This document shows, one piece after another, positions 1-8,304 of a stretch of 24,283 bases of DNA. Numbering within the stretch: position 1 is the first letter of the stretch; every line of letters begins with the position of its first letter. The notes beneath the pieces are model-generated. The model was not told where the DNA came from, ran no database searches, and was given only the letters and a program-made list of their open reading frames with translations. Source of the stretch: CAZJNX01 sp964547415 (lineage in GTDB: Bacteria; Pseudomonadota; Alphaproteobacteria; Rhizobiales; Amorphaceae); the NCBI GenBank assembly GCA_964547415.1, contig CAZJNX010000056.1, forward strand, positions 1 to 24,283. Reading direction: 5' to 3'. The position numbers and the translations under genes are program-made.

Positions 1-213
1 GTCTCGCCGATCATGATCACGGGCAACGACTTCGCCCGCGCCTGGGCGATCGGCGAGGACGGCTCGTTCCTCTATCCGACGGTGCCGCCCGACCCGTTCC
101 AGCGGGAACTCGCCGTGCGTGCCGGCATCAACATCGCCATCTACACGATGACCGGCAACTACAAGGCCGATCAGGTGCACATCCCGGCCCTCCTCGAGCG
201 CCTCGGCCAGTAG
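1..213 (+). CDS. DUF4159 domain protein, C-terminal fragment
   Basis: This is the last 70 residues of a gene entered from the left edge; the frame is open from base 1 and ends at TAG 211-213. The residues around ITGNDFARAWA, the proline-rich turn before FQRELAVRAG, and the ending NYKADQVHIPALLERLGQ match, from memory, the C-terminus of alphaproteobacterial DUF4159 proteins (BatA-like N-terminus with a DUF4159 domain). These are membrane-associated proteins of unknown function, usually encoded after a MoxR-type AAA ATPase and a DUF58 protein. The following gene, 69 bp downstream on the same strand, is the usual next member, which supports the call. The ATG at 13 is internal, not the true start. 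Confidence 0.8.
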   Translation, partial: VSPIMITGNDFARAWAIGEDGSFLYPTVPPDPFQRELAVRAGINIAIYTMTGNYKADQVHIPALLERLGQ

Positions 214-282
214 GGCGATGGCGACGACGACGGCGCCCCGGCCGGCCGGCCGCTCCGGCCCCGCCCCTTCGGACGGATTGCG

Positions 283-2367
283 ATGAACTGGACGATCGAC
301 TTCGCCCCCCTCATCCCGGTCGCCGCGATCGCCGCGTTCGCCGGCATCGGCTTCCTCCTCGTGGCGCTCGGCGTCGTCCGGCGGGTCCGCGGCTCGGCCC
401 TGCGGGCCCTCGCCGTCGCGGCCCTCGCCCTCGCCCTCCTCAACCCGTCCCTCCTCAACGAGGTGCGCACGCCCCTCGACAGCGTCGTCGCCCTCGTGGT
501 GGACCGCACCCAGAGCCAGTCCATCGGGGACCGCGCGGCCGCCACCGACGCCGCCCGCACACGGATCCGCGCCGAGCTCGACGCCCTCGAGAACGTGGAG
601 GTGCGCGAGGTGACGGTGGAGACGGGCGCGGCGGGCGAGGCGGGCACCGCCCTCCTCGGACCGCTGGTGGACGCCCTCGGCGACGTGCCGCCCGACCGCG
701 TCGGCGGCGCCATCCTCCTCACCGACGGCCAGGTCCACGACGTGCCCGAGGCCGACGCGCCGCCGCCCGTCGCCGGTCCGGTCCATGCCCTCGTGACGGG
801 CCGGCCCGACGAGGTGGACCGGCGGGTGGAAATCGTGCAGGCGCCCCGCTTCGGCCTCGTCGGCAGCCTGCAGACCATCCGCGTGCAGGTCGCGACCCAG
901 GGCAGCGCCGTCCAGGACGGAGAGATCGAGCTCACCGTCTCCGCCGAGGGGCGCGAGCTCGGCCGCCGGGCCGTTCCGGTCGGTCGCCCGGTCGACGTGA
1001 CGGTGGAGATCGCCCACGGCGGCGACAACATCTTCGAGTTCGAGGTGCCGCCGGGCGAGGGCGAGCTCGCCACGGTCAACAACCGGACGGTCGCGGTCGT
1101 CGAGGGGGTGCGCGAGAACCTTCGCGTCCTCCTCGTGTCGGGCGAGCCCCACGCGGGCGAGCGCACCTGGCGCAACCTCCTGAAGTCGGACGCGGCGGTG
1201 GATCTCGTCCACTTCACCATCCTGCGCCCGCCCGAGAAGCAGGACGGCACGCCCATCAACGAACTTTCGCTGATCGCCTTCCCGACCCGCGAGCTGTTCT
1301 CCCAGAAGATCGACGAATTCGACCTCATCGTGTTCGACCGCTACCAGCGCCGGAACGTGCTCCCGTCGCTGTATTTCGACAACATCGCCCAGTACGTGCG
1401 CGGCGGCGGGGCGATCCTGGTCGCGGCCGGGCCCGACTATGCGGGCAGCCGAAGCATCTTCCATACCCCGCTCGCCGCCGCCCTGCCGGCCGAGCCGCTC
1501 GGCACCGTGACGGCGGTTCCCTATCGCGCAGAGATCAGCGACCTCGGCCAGCGCCATCCGGTGACGCGGGGCCTCGAGGGTGCCGATGGCGGCGCTGGCG
1601 AGGGCGAGCCGGCCTGGAGCGAGTGGTACCGCCTCATCGATGCGGTCCCCTCGTCGGGCGACACGGTGATGACCGGCGCGGACGGCAAGCCCCTGCTGAT
1701 CCTCAGTCGCGAGGGGGAGGGCCGCGTCGCCGTCCTCCTGTCGGATCACGTCTGGCTGTGGGCCCGTGGCTACCAGGGGGGCGGGCCGTACGTGCCGCTC
1801 CTTCGCCGCCTCGCCCACTGGCTCATGAAGGAGCCGGAACTGGAGGAGGAGGCGCTCCGCCTCACCGCCGAGGCGGGCGAACTCGTCATCGAGCGCCAGA
1901 CGCTCGGCGACGAGGTGAGCCCGGTCGAGGTCGAGTTCCCCGGCGGCCGCACCGAGACGGTGGATCTCGCGGCGGCCGCCCCCGGCGTGTGGCGCGCCAC
2001 CCTCGAGGTGGGCGAGGTGGGGCTCTTCCGTGCCAGCGACGGCACGCTGTCCGCCTTCGGCCACGTCGGGCCGCCCAATCCGCGAGAGGTCGTGGACCTG
2101 CGCTCCACGACGGAGGCGCTCGCCCCCCTCGTCGAGGCCACCGGCGGGTCGGCGCGCCGCATCGCGGCCGACGGAACCCTCGACGTGCCGCGATTGCTGA
2201 TGCGGGACGAAGGGCGGCTGATGGCAGGCGGCGACTGGATCGGCCTGCGCCGCTCCGAGGCGACGGAGCTCGAGAGCATCGAGCGCATTCCCCTCATCGC
2301 CGGCTTCCTGGGGCTCGCCTTCCTGTTCGCGGCCCTCGGCGGCACGTGGTGGCGGGAGGGCCGCTGA
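283..2367 (+). CDS. Membrane protein with VWA-like and glutamine-amidotransferase-like domains
   Basis: A 694-residue protein. Two hydrophobic segments lie near the N-terminus (about residues 10-32 and 40-57) and one near the C-terminus (about 669-688), so most of the chain is probably periplasmic. Residues about 65-175 look like a degenerate von Willebrand A fold: VVALVVDRTQSQS resembles a MIDAS strand, followed later by ILLTDGQ near 144-150. A beta-rich region follows. From about residue 279, LRVLLVSGEPHAGER begins a class I glutamine-amidotransferase-like domain, with DLIVFDRYQ and a GGGAILVAAGP strand; I see no clear catalytic Cys-His pair, so it is probably non-enzymatic. It sits directly after the DUF4159 gene, as in alphaproteobacterial MoxR/DUF58/DUF4159 clusters linked to envelope stress or chaperone-like roles. 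The exact function is unknown. The ribosome site before the ATG is weak. Confidence 0.85.
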   Translation: MNWTIDFAPLIPVAAIAAFAGIGFLLVALGVVRRVRGSALRALAVAALALALLNPSLLNEVRTPLDSVVALVVDRTQSQSIGDRAAATDAARTRIRAELDALENVEVREVTVETGAAGEAGTALLGPLVDALGDVPPDRVGGAILLTDGQVHDVPEADAPPPVAGPVHALVTGRPDEVDRRVEIVQAPRFGLVGSLQTIRVQVATQGSAVQDGEIELTVSAEGRELGRRAVPVGRPVDVTVEIAHGGDNIFEFEVPPGEGELATVNNRTVAVVEGVRENLRVLLVSGEPHAGERTWRNLLKSDAAVDLVHFTILRPPEKQDGTPINELSLIAFPTRELFSQKIDEFDLIVFDRYQRRNVLPSLYFDNIAQYVRGGGAILVAAGPDYAGSRSIFHTPLAAALPAEPLGTVTAVPYRAEISDLGQRHPVTRGLEGADGGAGEGEPAWSEWYRLIDAVPSSGDTVMTGADGKPLLILSREGEGRVAVLLSDHVWLWARGYQGGGPYVPLLRRLAHWLMKEPELEEEALRLTAEAGELVIERQTLGDEVSPVEVEFPGGRTETVDLAAAAPGVWRATLEVGEVGLFRASDGTLSAFGHVGPPNPREVVDLRSTTEALAPLVEATGGSARRIAADGTLDVPRLLMRDEGRLMAGGDWIGLRRSEATELESIERIPLIAGFLGLAFLFAALGGTWWREGR

Positions 2368-3002
2368 CGCACCGACCGAGCACCGGCCTGCGCGGGGCGA
2401 CGGTCTCCCTTCCGCAACTCCCAAGCTACCACCTCGCCAACAGACAGGGGGGCGCTTCCGGATTTCCCAGCCCGTGCAGGACCTGCCGGTCGGTGGCCCG
2501 CGAGGCCATTGCGCTACCGGACCGGCCGTCGACAGGGGGCGTACTGGCGCGGGTGCTCCCGATCCCATCCCGGGGGCGGCGCGACAGGGCGGGGTCCCCG
2601 GTCCGGGCGGAAGGCGGGTTCCGGACCGGGGCGCTCCTGTCGCCGATCATCCGGATGACGACGAGGTGGCGCTTGCCCACTGCCGGACCGCCGTGCCGAT
2701 CCGCCACCATGCTCCTCCCGTCGCTGGCGCTCTCGCCCGATGGCCTTCGGCCGGCGGTGTGCGACCCGGCGGTGGGCGCCCCGGCGTTCGGCCGAAGCCT
2801 GCGGGTGAAAGCGACGAACGTTGCGCGGGCGACGCCGTCCTTGTCCCCACCCGTCCGAGGGGCGCGGGTGCTCCCCGGGTGCTGGCGTCCGTCGGCGGCC
2901 GAATGTTCCGCGGACCGCCCCCCCGCCAACAACCCTACCCGTCGCCGGATGGTCTCGCGGGCGGGCTGGTGCTCCGCGAAATGCCAAGTGCCACGTGATT
3001 TG

Positions 3003-3040
3003 CGTCGATGGGGTACGCCGCATCTGTCCCCCCATCGACG
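3003..3040. repeat. Perfect 11-bp inverted repeat (stem-loop)
   Basis: CGTCGATGGGG at 3003-3013 is exactly complementary to CCCCATCGACG at 3030-3040, with a 16-nt loop. No T-tract follows on either strand, so it is not a standard intrinsic terminator. It lies inside the gene-free region and could be part of a structured RNA or a protein-binding site. GC-rich DNA forms such repeats readily, so significance is moderate. Confidence 0.5.
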
Positions 3041-3087
3041 GCGGTCACGGTTGCTCCGTCGAGCCGTCCTCGCAGCGGTCAGGGCGA

Positions 3088-3119
3088 GGAGGGGGGCCCT
3101 CCCGGCGAGGCCCGCCGGG
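3088..3119. repeat. Two adjacent GC hairpins
   Basis: GGAGGG (3088-3093) pairs with CCCTCC (3097-3102) across a 3-nt loop. CCCGGCG (3101-3107) pairs with CGCCGGG (3113-3119) across a 5-nt loop. The two stems overlap by two bases, so they would compete or stack. They lie about 50 nt after the 11-bp inverted repeat, giving a small cluster of potential structure in non-coding DNA. Confidence 0.35.
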
Positions 3120-3645
3120 CGACCGGCAGCGACAGCAAGGTCGACAGGCCGCGCCGCGCGGTCTCAGGGCCCCGGACGGCGGGTCCGTCGGGGCGACGAC
3201 GCCCTGCCGCGGGGCGGAAAGACCCGCCGCCTCGCGCGTCGGCAGCCGGGCACCGGGCTCACGCCGGGGCGGGCGCGCGGTCTCGGCCACGGCGGGGAGA
3301 GGCACGGGCCTGCGGCAGAACCGCCGGGCTTTCCCGGCGCCTTCGGAGCGGCGGTCGTCGGGGGCCCGCGCTGGTGGCCGCCCGCCGCTCGCCGGGCGCA
3401 TACAAGTGGCGCGCCCTGTCCTCGATTCCCCGCGCTCCGTCCGCGCGCCCTGTCCGGCAACCGGCCGTGGCACCCCCATGGAGCGGGCAGGTGATGCATC
3501 GATTTCTTGCAGAACCCGCCGTGCGCTGCTTGTCTTTTGTGCGCGGGTGTGCGCCAGGAGCGGCTGCATTCGGCGCAAGATACTGACGGTCGTCGGTTTT
3601 CATCCTCGTGCCGCTTCCGCATGCAGCTCCTTTCAGGGTCCCGCG

Positions 3646-3681
3646 CCACCGCTTGCGGTGGTCGTCGGGCTGATCTAGCGT
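3646..3681 (+). promoter_or_regulatory. Putative promoter with overlapping palindromic operator for the tartrate dehydrogenase operon
   Basis: A sigma70-like pair is visible: TTGCGG (3653-3658), a 17-nt spacer, and TAGCGT (3676-3681). The -35 box lies within an inverted repeat, CCACCGC-TT-GCGGTGG (3646-3661), a position where a repressor could block polymerase. Transcription would begin near 3688, about 90 nt before the TTG start at 3779. This also argues against the in-frame ATG at 3680, which would fall at the -10 box. No regulator gene is adjacent. The assignment rests on sequence pattern only. Confidence 0.4.
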
Positions 3682-3778
3682 GCCGACAATGGACCGGACG
3701 TCTCGGCCGGTGCCGCCAATGCGCGGCGCTTGTCGTCCTGCGCGGCCGGCGCCCTGGCACAGTCGGAAAGGATCGATC

Positions 3779-4843
<1,065 letters not shown>

Positions 4844-4876
4844 ACCAACCCGCAAAGGGACGACAGGGGAACAGCC

Positions 4877-5797
4877 ATGACGCAACGGAGCCTCGTCGCG
4901 GCCGGCGCGCTCGGCCTCGCCATCGCCACGGGCGGCGTGTCGGCCGCCACCGCCCAGGAGGTGGTCTGGCGGGCGAGCGGGTCCTTCCCGGCCGGCCATT
5001 CCACCTCCATCGCGCTGGAGAGCTTCGCCTCCGAGGTCGCGCGCCCGTCGGACGGCGAGATCCGGATAGCCCTCTTGCCCGGCAACACGCTCGGCGGCGG
5101 CTTCGAGCAGGTGGACCAGCTGCGCACCGGGCAGATCCAGATGGCCTGGGGCGGGGTCGGCGACGACGACCGGCTGATCCCCGAGTTCGCCGCCTCGGTG
5201 CTGCCGTTCGCGGCCACCGCGAGCCAGCGGGCGATCTGCCGGATCGACGGCGACGTCGGCGACCACCTGCGCGCGGCCGCCGAGGACAAGGGCCTCGTGA
5301 TCGGCGGCTTCGGCATGATCGGCGCCCGCCACGTCACCGACGACCGCCGCCCGATCAGGACGGTGGAGGACCTCGAGGGCCTCGAGATCCGCACCCCGTC
5401 GGGCGAAGCCTGGACGCTCACCTTCGACGCCTGCGGCGCCCTCACCGACAAGCAGCGCGCGGCCGTCGACCAGGCGATCTTCGTGGCCACGGCCGCCCAG
5501 CGGGCGATTTCCGACCGGGAGAACCAGACCGCGCGGGACGGCCTCGTCGCCGGCGGGATGGAGTATTACCAGATCCCGGACGAGGAGCGCGCCAAGTTCC
5601 GCGACAAGACGAAGCCGGTCTACGAGCAGATCCGCGAGAAGGTGGGCGACGAGACCATGGACCTCGCCGGGGCCGCCGTGCCGGGGCCGCCGTCGAGCGC
5701 TGCGGCTGATCCGTCCGGGCGCGGCGGAGTGGCCGCCGCGCCCGCCCCGCGAGGAACCGCCACGGCCGATGCGCAGCTTTCTCGTCCGCTATCGTAA
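4877..5797 (+). CDS. dctP: TRAP transporter substrate-binding protein DctP with an internal deletion
   Basis: An extracytoplasmic solute-binding protein of 306 residues with a Sec signal peptide cleaved near ATAQ (about residue 26). Residues 28-188 follow the DctP family: SGSFPAGHSTSIALESFA, LPGNTLGGGFEQVDQLRTGQ, then EDLEGLEIRTPSGEAW. At about residue 188 (nucleotide 5440) the text jumps from FDACGA to LTDKQRAAVDQ, which in normal DctP proteins lies about 70 residues later; the missing stretch includes the usual VDGQEN-type ligand-site region. The frame is preserved. After KVGDETMDLA the family normally ends, but here about 40 Ala/Pro/Gly-rich residues follow and run 29 bp into the next frame, suggesting loss of the original stop. 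Ligand binding is doubtful. Alternatives are a decaying gene or an assembly error. Confidence 0.75.
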   Translation: MTQRSLVAAGALGLAIATGGVSAATAQEVVWRASGSFPAGHSTSIALESFASEVARPSDGEIRIALLPGNTLGGGFEQVDQLRTGQIQMAWGGVGDDDRLIPEFAASVLPFAATASQRAICRIDGDVGDHLRAAAEDKGLVIGGFGMIGARHVTDDRRPIRTVEDLEGLEIRTPSGEAWTLTFDACGALTDKQRAAVDQAIFVATAAQRAISDRENQTARDGLVAGGMEYYQIPDEERAKFRDKTKPVYEQIREKVGDETMDLAGAAVPGPPSSAAADPSGRGGVAAAPAPRGTATADAQLSRPLS

Positions 5798-6116
5798 CGG
5801 CGCCGACGTCGTCGATCGCGTGCTGTCGTGGGTCGTGATCGCCTCCATCGCGGTCATGACCGCGGTCGTGTGCAGGCTGATCCTCTTTCGCTGCGTCCTC
5901 TGTTCCGGCTTCATCTTCGTCATCGATACAACCCCCGGCGCCATCACGCCGCCGCTCGGGATCCTGCTGTTCGTCTCGTCCGGGATCTGGCGCATCCAGG
6001 TGGTGGACGTCATCAAGGAGATCTGGCCGTTCGTGATCGTCCAGTATCTCGTGCTGTTCGTGTGCGTGATGTTCCCGGACATCGTCCTTTTCCTGCCACG
6101 TCTCGTCGGATACTGA
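5769..6116 (+). CDS. Hybrid TRAP permease remnant (DctQ N-terminus joined to DctM C-terminus)
   Basis: A 115-residue open frame. Residues 1-38 read like the start of a small TRAP permease (DctQ): a basic N-terminus, then NGADVVDRVLSWVVIASIAVM as its first membrane helix. Residues from about 45 read like the C-terminus of the large permease (DctM): an FIDT-type motif as VIDTTP, then GAITPPLGILLFVSSGIW, and a final helix ending FPDIVLFLPRLVGY. Normally DctQ is about 170 and DctM about 430 residues. A second contraction joins DTTP (residue 56) to GAITPPLG (from 57), skipping about 35 residues normally found between them. All joints keep frame. It overlaps dctP by 29 bp and stops 1 bp before the SDR gene. 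It can hardly be a working transporter on its own. Confidence 0.7.
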   Translation: MRSFLVRYRNGADVVDRVLSWVVIASIAVMTAVVCRLILFRCVLCSGFIFVIDTTPGAITPPLGILLFVSSGIWRIQVVDVIKEIWPFVIVQYLVLFVCVMFPDIVLFLPRLVGY

Positions 6117-6117
6117 G

Positions 6118-6864
6118 ATGGACCCGTTCACCGCCCTCTTCGACCTGTCCGGCCGGACCGCCTGCGTGACCGGCGCGGCGAGCGGCATCGGCCGCGCGAC
6201 GGCCCTCCTCCTCGCCGACCGCGGGGCGACCGTCGTGGCCGCCGACCGGGACGAAGAGGGCCTTTCCACACTCGCCGCCGAGCGACCGGGGATCGCCATC
6301 AAGGTCTACGACCAGGCGGACCTTTCCTCGTGCGAGGCGCTCGCGGAGGCGGCGGGTCCCGTCGACGTCGCCGTCCTCAACGCGGGCGTCCTCCTCTACG
6401 AGCCGCTCCTCGACCTCGACTTCGCCGACCTGAAGCGGGTCGTCGACGTCAACCTCGTCGGCAGCCTCGCCCTCCTGAAGCTGTTCGGGGCGGGGATGGT
6501 GGCGCGGGAGAGCGGGGCGGCGGTGCTCGTCTCCTCCCAGCTCGTCTTCAACGGGGCGGAGAACCGGGCCGTCTACTCGGCCACCAAGGCGGCCATTTCC
6601 CAGGCGACGAAGACCGCGGCCCTCGAGTGGGGACGCCACGGGGTGCGGGTCAACGCGGTGGCGCCCGGGCGCACCCTGACGCCGCTCAACGCCCACGTCC
6701 TCGGCGATGAGGCGCAGCGGCGCGAGGCGGTCGCCCGCATCCCCGTCGGCCGCTTCGGCACGACGGAGGACATGGCGCGGGCCGTCCTCTACCTCGCGAG
6801 CGACGCCGCCGCCTACGTGACGGGCCACACCCTCGTGGTGGACGGGGGCTGGATCCTGCCCTGA
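6118..6864 (+). CDS. SDR family oxidoreductase
   Basis: A 248-residue classical short-chain dehydrogenase/reductase, cytoplasmic and probably NAD(P)(H)-dependent. The Rossmann motif TGAASGIG is at 18-25, NAG is in VLNAGVLLY, and the catalytic residues are S140 (VSSQ), Y153 and K157 (YSATK). The RVNAVAPG strand and the C-terminal TGHTLVVDGGW are typical of the FabG-like clan. D42-type acidic residues after the second strand (VAADRDEEG) suggest NAD(H) preference; this is inference. The start is one base after the stop of the TRAP remnant, implying translational coupling in the operon. The substrate is probably a hydroxy acid or sugar acid given the neighbours, but the sequence alone does not define it. 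Confidence 0.88.
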   Translation: MDPFTALFDLSGRTACVTGAASGIGRATALLLADRGATVVAADRDEEGLSTLAAERPGIAIKVYDQADLSSCEALAEAAGPVDVAVLNAGVLLYEPLLDLDFADLKRVVDVNLVGSLALLKLFGAGMVARESGAAVLVSSQLVFNGAENRAVYSATKAAISQATKTAALEWGRHGVRVNAVAPGRTLTPLNAHVLGDEAQRREAVARIPVGRFGTTEDMARAVLYLASDAAAYVTGHTLVVDGGWILP

Positions 6865-6892
6865 CTGGCGAGAACGAGAAGAGGAAACGCCG

Positions 6893-7369
6893 ATGAGCGA
6901 AGGGGAGACGGAACGCCTCGCGGCCGCCCTCGACGGGGTGCTCGAGGCCCTGCGCCGGGCCACCGGCGCCAGCCGCTGCACGATCCGCTTCGACGACCCG
7001 GCCCGCGGCTGGCACGTGGACGACGTGGTCGCCGAGGCGCGCACGCCCGAGACGCGCTCCATGCGGGGCGAGGGCGCGATCGACCAGCGGGCGGGACGCA
7101 CCGTCATGTGGCTCGCCGCGAACCGCAGGCCCCTCGTCCAGCCGGACCTTTCCACCGCCACCGACCCGGTCCCGCCCGAGGCGCTGAAGACCGTCTACGG
7201 CGCCACCGCCCAGATGCTCACCCCTCTCCTCGACGCGAACGACTATCTGCAGGGCTGGATCTCCGTTCACTACACCGCGGGCCCGCAGCCGCTCGGGCCC
7301 GACGACGAGGCGGCCCTCGCCCGCGCGCGCACCGCCGCCGCCGGCCTCCTCGGCCTGCCGCCCCAATGA
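6893..7369 (+). CDS. Small GAF domain protein (first paralog)
   Basis: A 158-residue single-domain protein with a GAF-like layout: an N-terminal helix (LDGVLEALRRATGASR), a strand TIRFDD, a central block with AANRRPLVQPDL, then AQMLTPLLDANDYLQGWISVHY, which is the typical GAF core strand pair and turn. There is no output domain, no membrane segment and only one cysteine, so it is not a free methionine-R-sulfoxide reductase. A ligand-sensing or small-molecule-binding role is plausible but unproven. AGAGGA lies shortly upstream of the ATG. Its last codons overlap the epimerase gene by the ATGA arrangement (7366-7369). A clear paralog lies at 8305-8784, just beyond the epimerase. Confidence 0.82.
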   Translation: MSEGETERLAAALDGVLEALRRATGASRCTIRFDDPARGWHVDDVVAEARTPETRSMRGEGAIDQRAGRTVMWLAANRRPLVQPDLSTATDPVPPEALKTVYGATAQMLTPLLDANDYLQGWISVHYTAGPQPLGPDDEAALARARTAAAGLLGLPPQ

Positions 7370-8289
7370 GCGGGCCGCGCACCGTCCTCCTCACGGGCGT
7401 CGGGGGCTTCATCGGCCGCGTGACCGCCCGCCGCCTTCTCGAGGCGGGTCACGCGGTCGTCGGCAGCGACGTCGCCCCGCCTGCCGGGCTCGAGGGCCTT
7501 GCCGCCTTCGCGGCGACCGACCTGTCCCGGCCGGACTCGGCGGATGCGCTCGCCCGGCTTCCGGACGTCGATGCGGTCGTCCACGCGGGCGGCGTGTCGG
7601 GCTTCATGGTGGCGCGGGACGACCCGCAGCTCATCGTCGACACCAACGTGGGCGGCACGGCCCGCGTCCTCGACCTCGCGCGCCGCCGCGGCGTCCGCCG
7701 GGTCGTCTTCCTGTCCACGATCATGGTCTACGGGCCGGGGAACCGGGAGACGGATCCGGTGGGCGAGGACGTGCGCCCGCGGCCGGTGTCCACCTACGGC
7801 GCGTCGAAGGTGGCGGGCGAGGCGCTCGCCGAGGCCTTTTCCGCCGAGACCGGCGCGGACGTCGTCTCGCTCCGCCTGTCCCACGTCTACGGCGCCGGGC
7901 GGACCACGGAGTGCATGGTCCGCGAGATGGTGCGCGCGGCCCTCGCCGGGCGGCCGGTCTCCCTGCCCGCGCCCGCGGACCAGGAGCGGCAGTACGTCCA
8001 CGTCGACGACGTGGTGGACGCGATGACGGCGGCGCTCGAGCGGCCCGCATCCGGCGCCCACGTCCTCAACGTCAGCGGTGGCGAGCGCCACCGCCTCGCC
8101 GAGGTCCACGCCATCGTGGCGGACACCGTCGGCCCGGTGGAGGTCGCGTTCGCCGCGGGTCCGGGGCCGGAGGCCTACCGCGTTCCGCGGCTGTCGATCG
8201 AGGGGGCGCGGGAGCGGCTCGGCTACGCGCCGCGGATCCGCCTTCAGGAGGGCGTGCGCCGTCTCGCGGCGGAGCTTGCGGCCGGCTGA
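7366..8289 (+). CDS. NAD-dependent epimerase/dehydratase family protein
   Basis: A 307-residue extended short-chain dehydrogenase. Visible: GVGGFIG nucleotide-binding motif at 11-17 after the first strand TVLLT, aspartate in VVGSDVAPP closing the second strand (NAD preference), VVHAGG, FLSTIMVYG, and catalytic Y144/K148 in YGASK. Late motifs RQYVHVDDVVDAM and HVLNVSGGE are typical of sugar-nucleotide epimerase or uronate/erythronate dehydrogenase relatives. The ATG at 7366 overlaps the preceding GAF stop by ATGA; a longer frame to 7108 is out-of-frame antisense to GAF sense and is rejected. Being encoded between two GAF paralogs suggests the three proteins act together. The substrate is unknown; sugar acids or hydroxy acids are reasonable guesses from the operon. 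Confidence 0.87.
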   Translation: MSGPRTVLLTGVGGFIGRVTARRLLEAGHAVVGSDVAPPAGLEGLAAFAATDLSRPDSADALARLPDVDAVVHAGGVSGFMVARDDPQLIVDTNVGGTARVLDLARRRGVRRVVFLSTIMVYGPGNRETDPVGEDVRPRPVSTYGASKVAGEALAEAFSAETGADVVSLRLSHVYGAGRTTECMVREMVRAALAGRPVSLPAPADQERQYVHVDDVVDAMTAALERPASGAHVLNVSGGERHRLAEVHAIVADTVGPVEVAFAAGPGPEAYRVPRLSIEGARERLGYAPRIRLQEGVRRLAAELAAG

Positions 8290-8304
8290 GAGCGGGAGGG
8301 GGCG

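Larger units (their letters stand above)
2368..3778. other. Gene-free 1.4 kb region with hairpins
   Basis: No credible protein gene is seen here on either strand. The open frames present encode low-complexity Arg/Pro/Gly-rich sequence with no recognisable domain, and the third-position G/C preference typical of the neighbours is absent. Third positions contain much more A/T, especially from about 3475 to 3680. Visible structure includes a perfect 11-bp inverted repeat at 3003-3040, two short hairpins at 3088-3119, and a promoter/operator-like stretch at 3646-3681 serving the next operon. I could not match it to RNase P, SRP RNA, tmRNA, a tRNA or a known riboswitch. It may be decayed coding DNA, an unannotated RNA, or a long regulatory region. 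Confidence 0.6.

Noticed and set aside
2426..3586. Several open frames of 170-190 codons on both strands in the gene-free region
   Set aside because: They overlap each other in different frames, lack third-position bias and domains, and have no convincing ribosome sites.
3680..3778. ATG start at 3680 for the tartrate dehydrogenase
   Set aside because: It adds 33 residues unlike the family, lacks a ribosome site and coincides with the likely -10 box. The TTG at 3779 has a good site and begins at the conserved strand.
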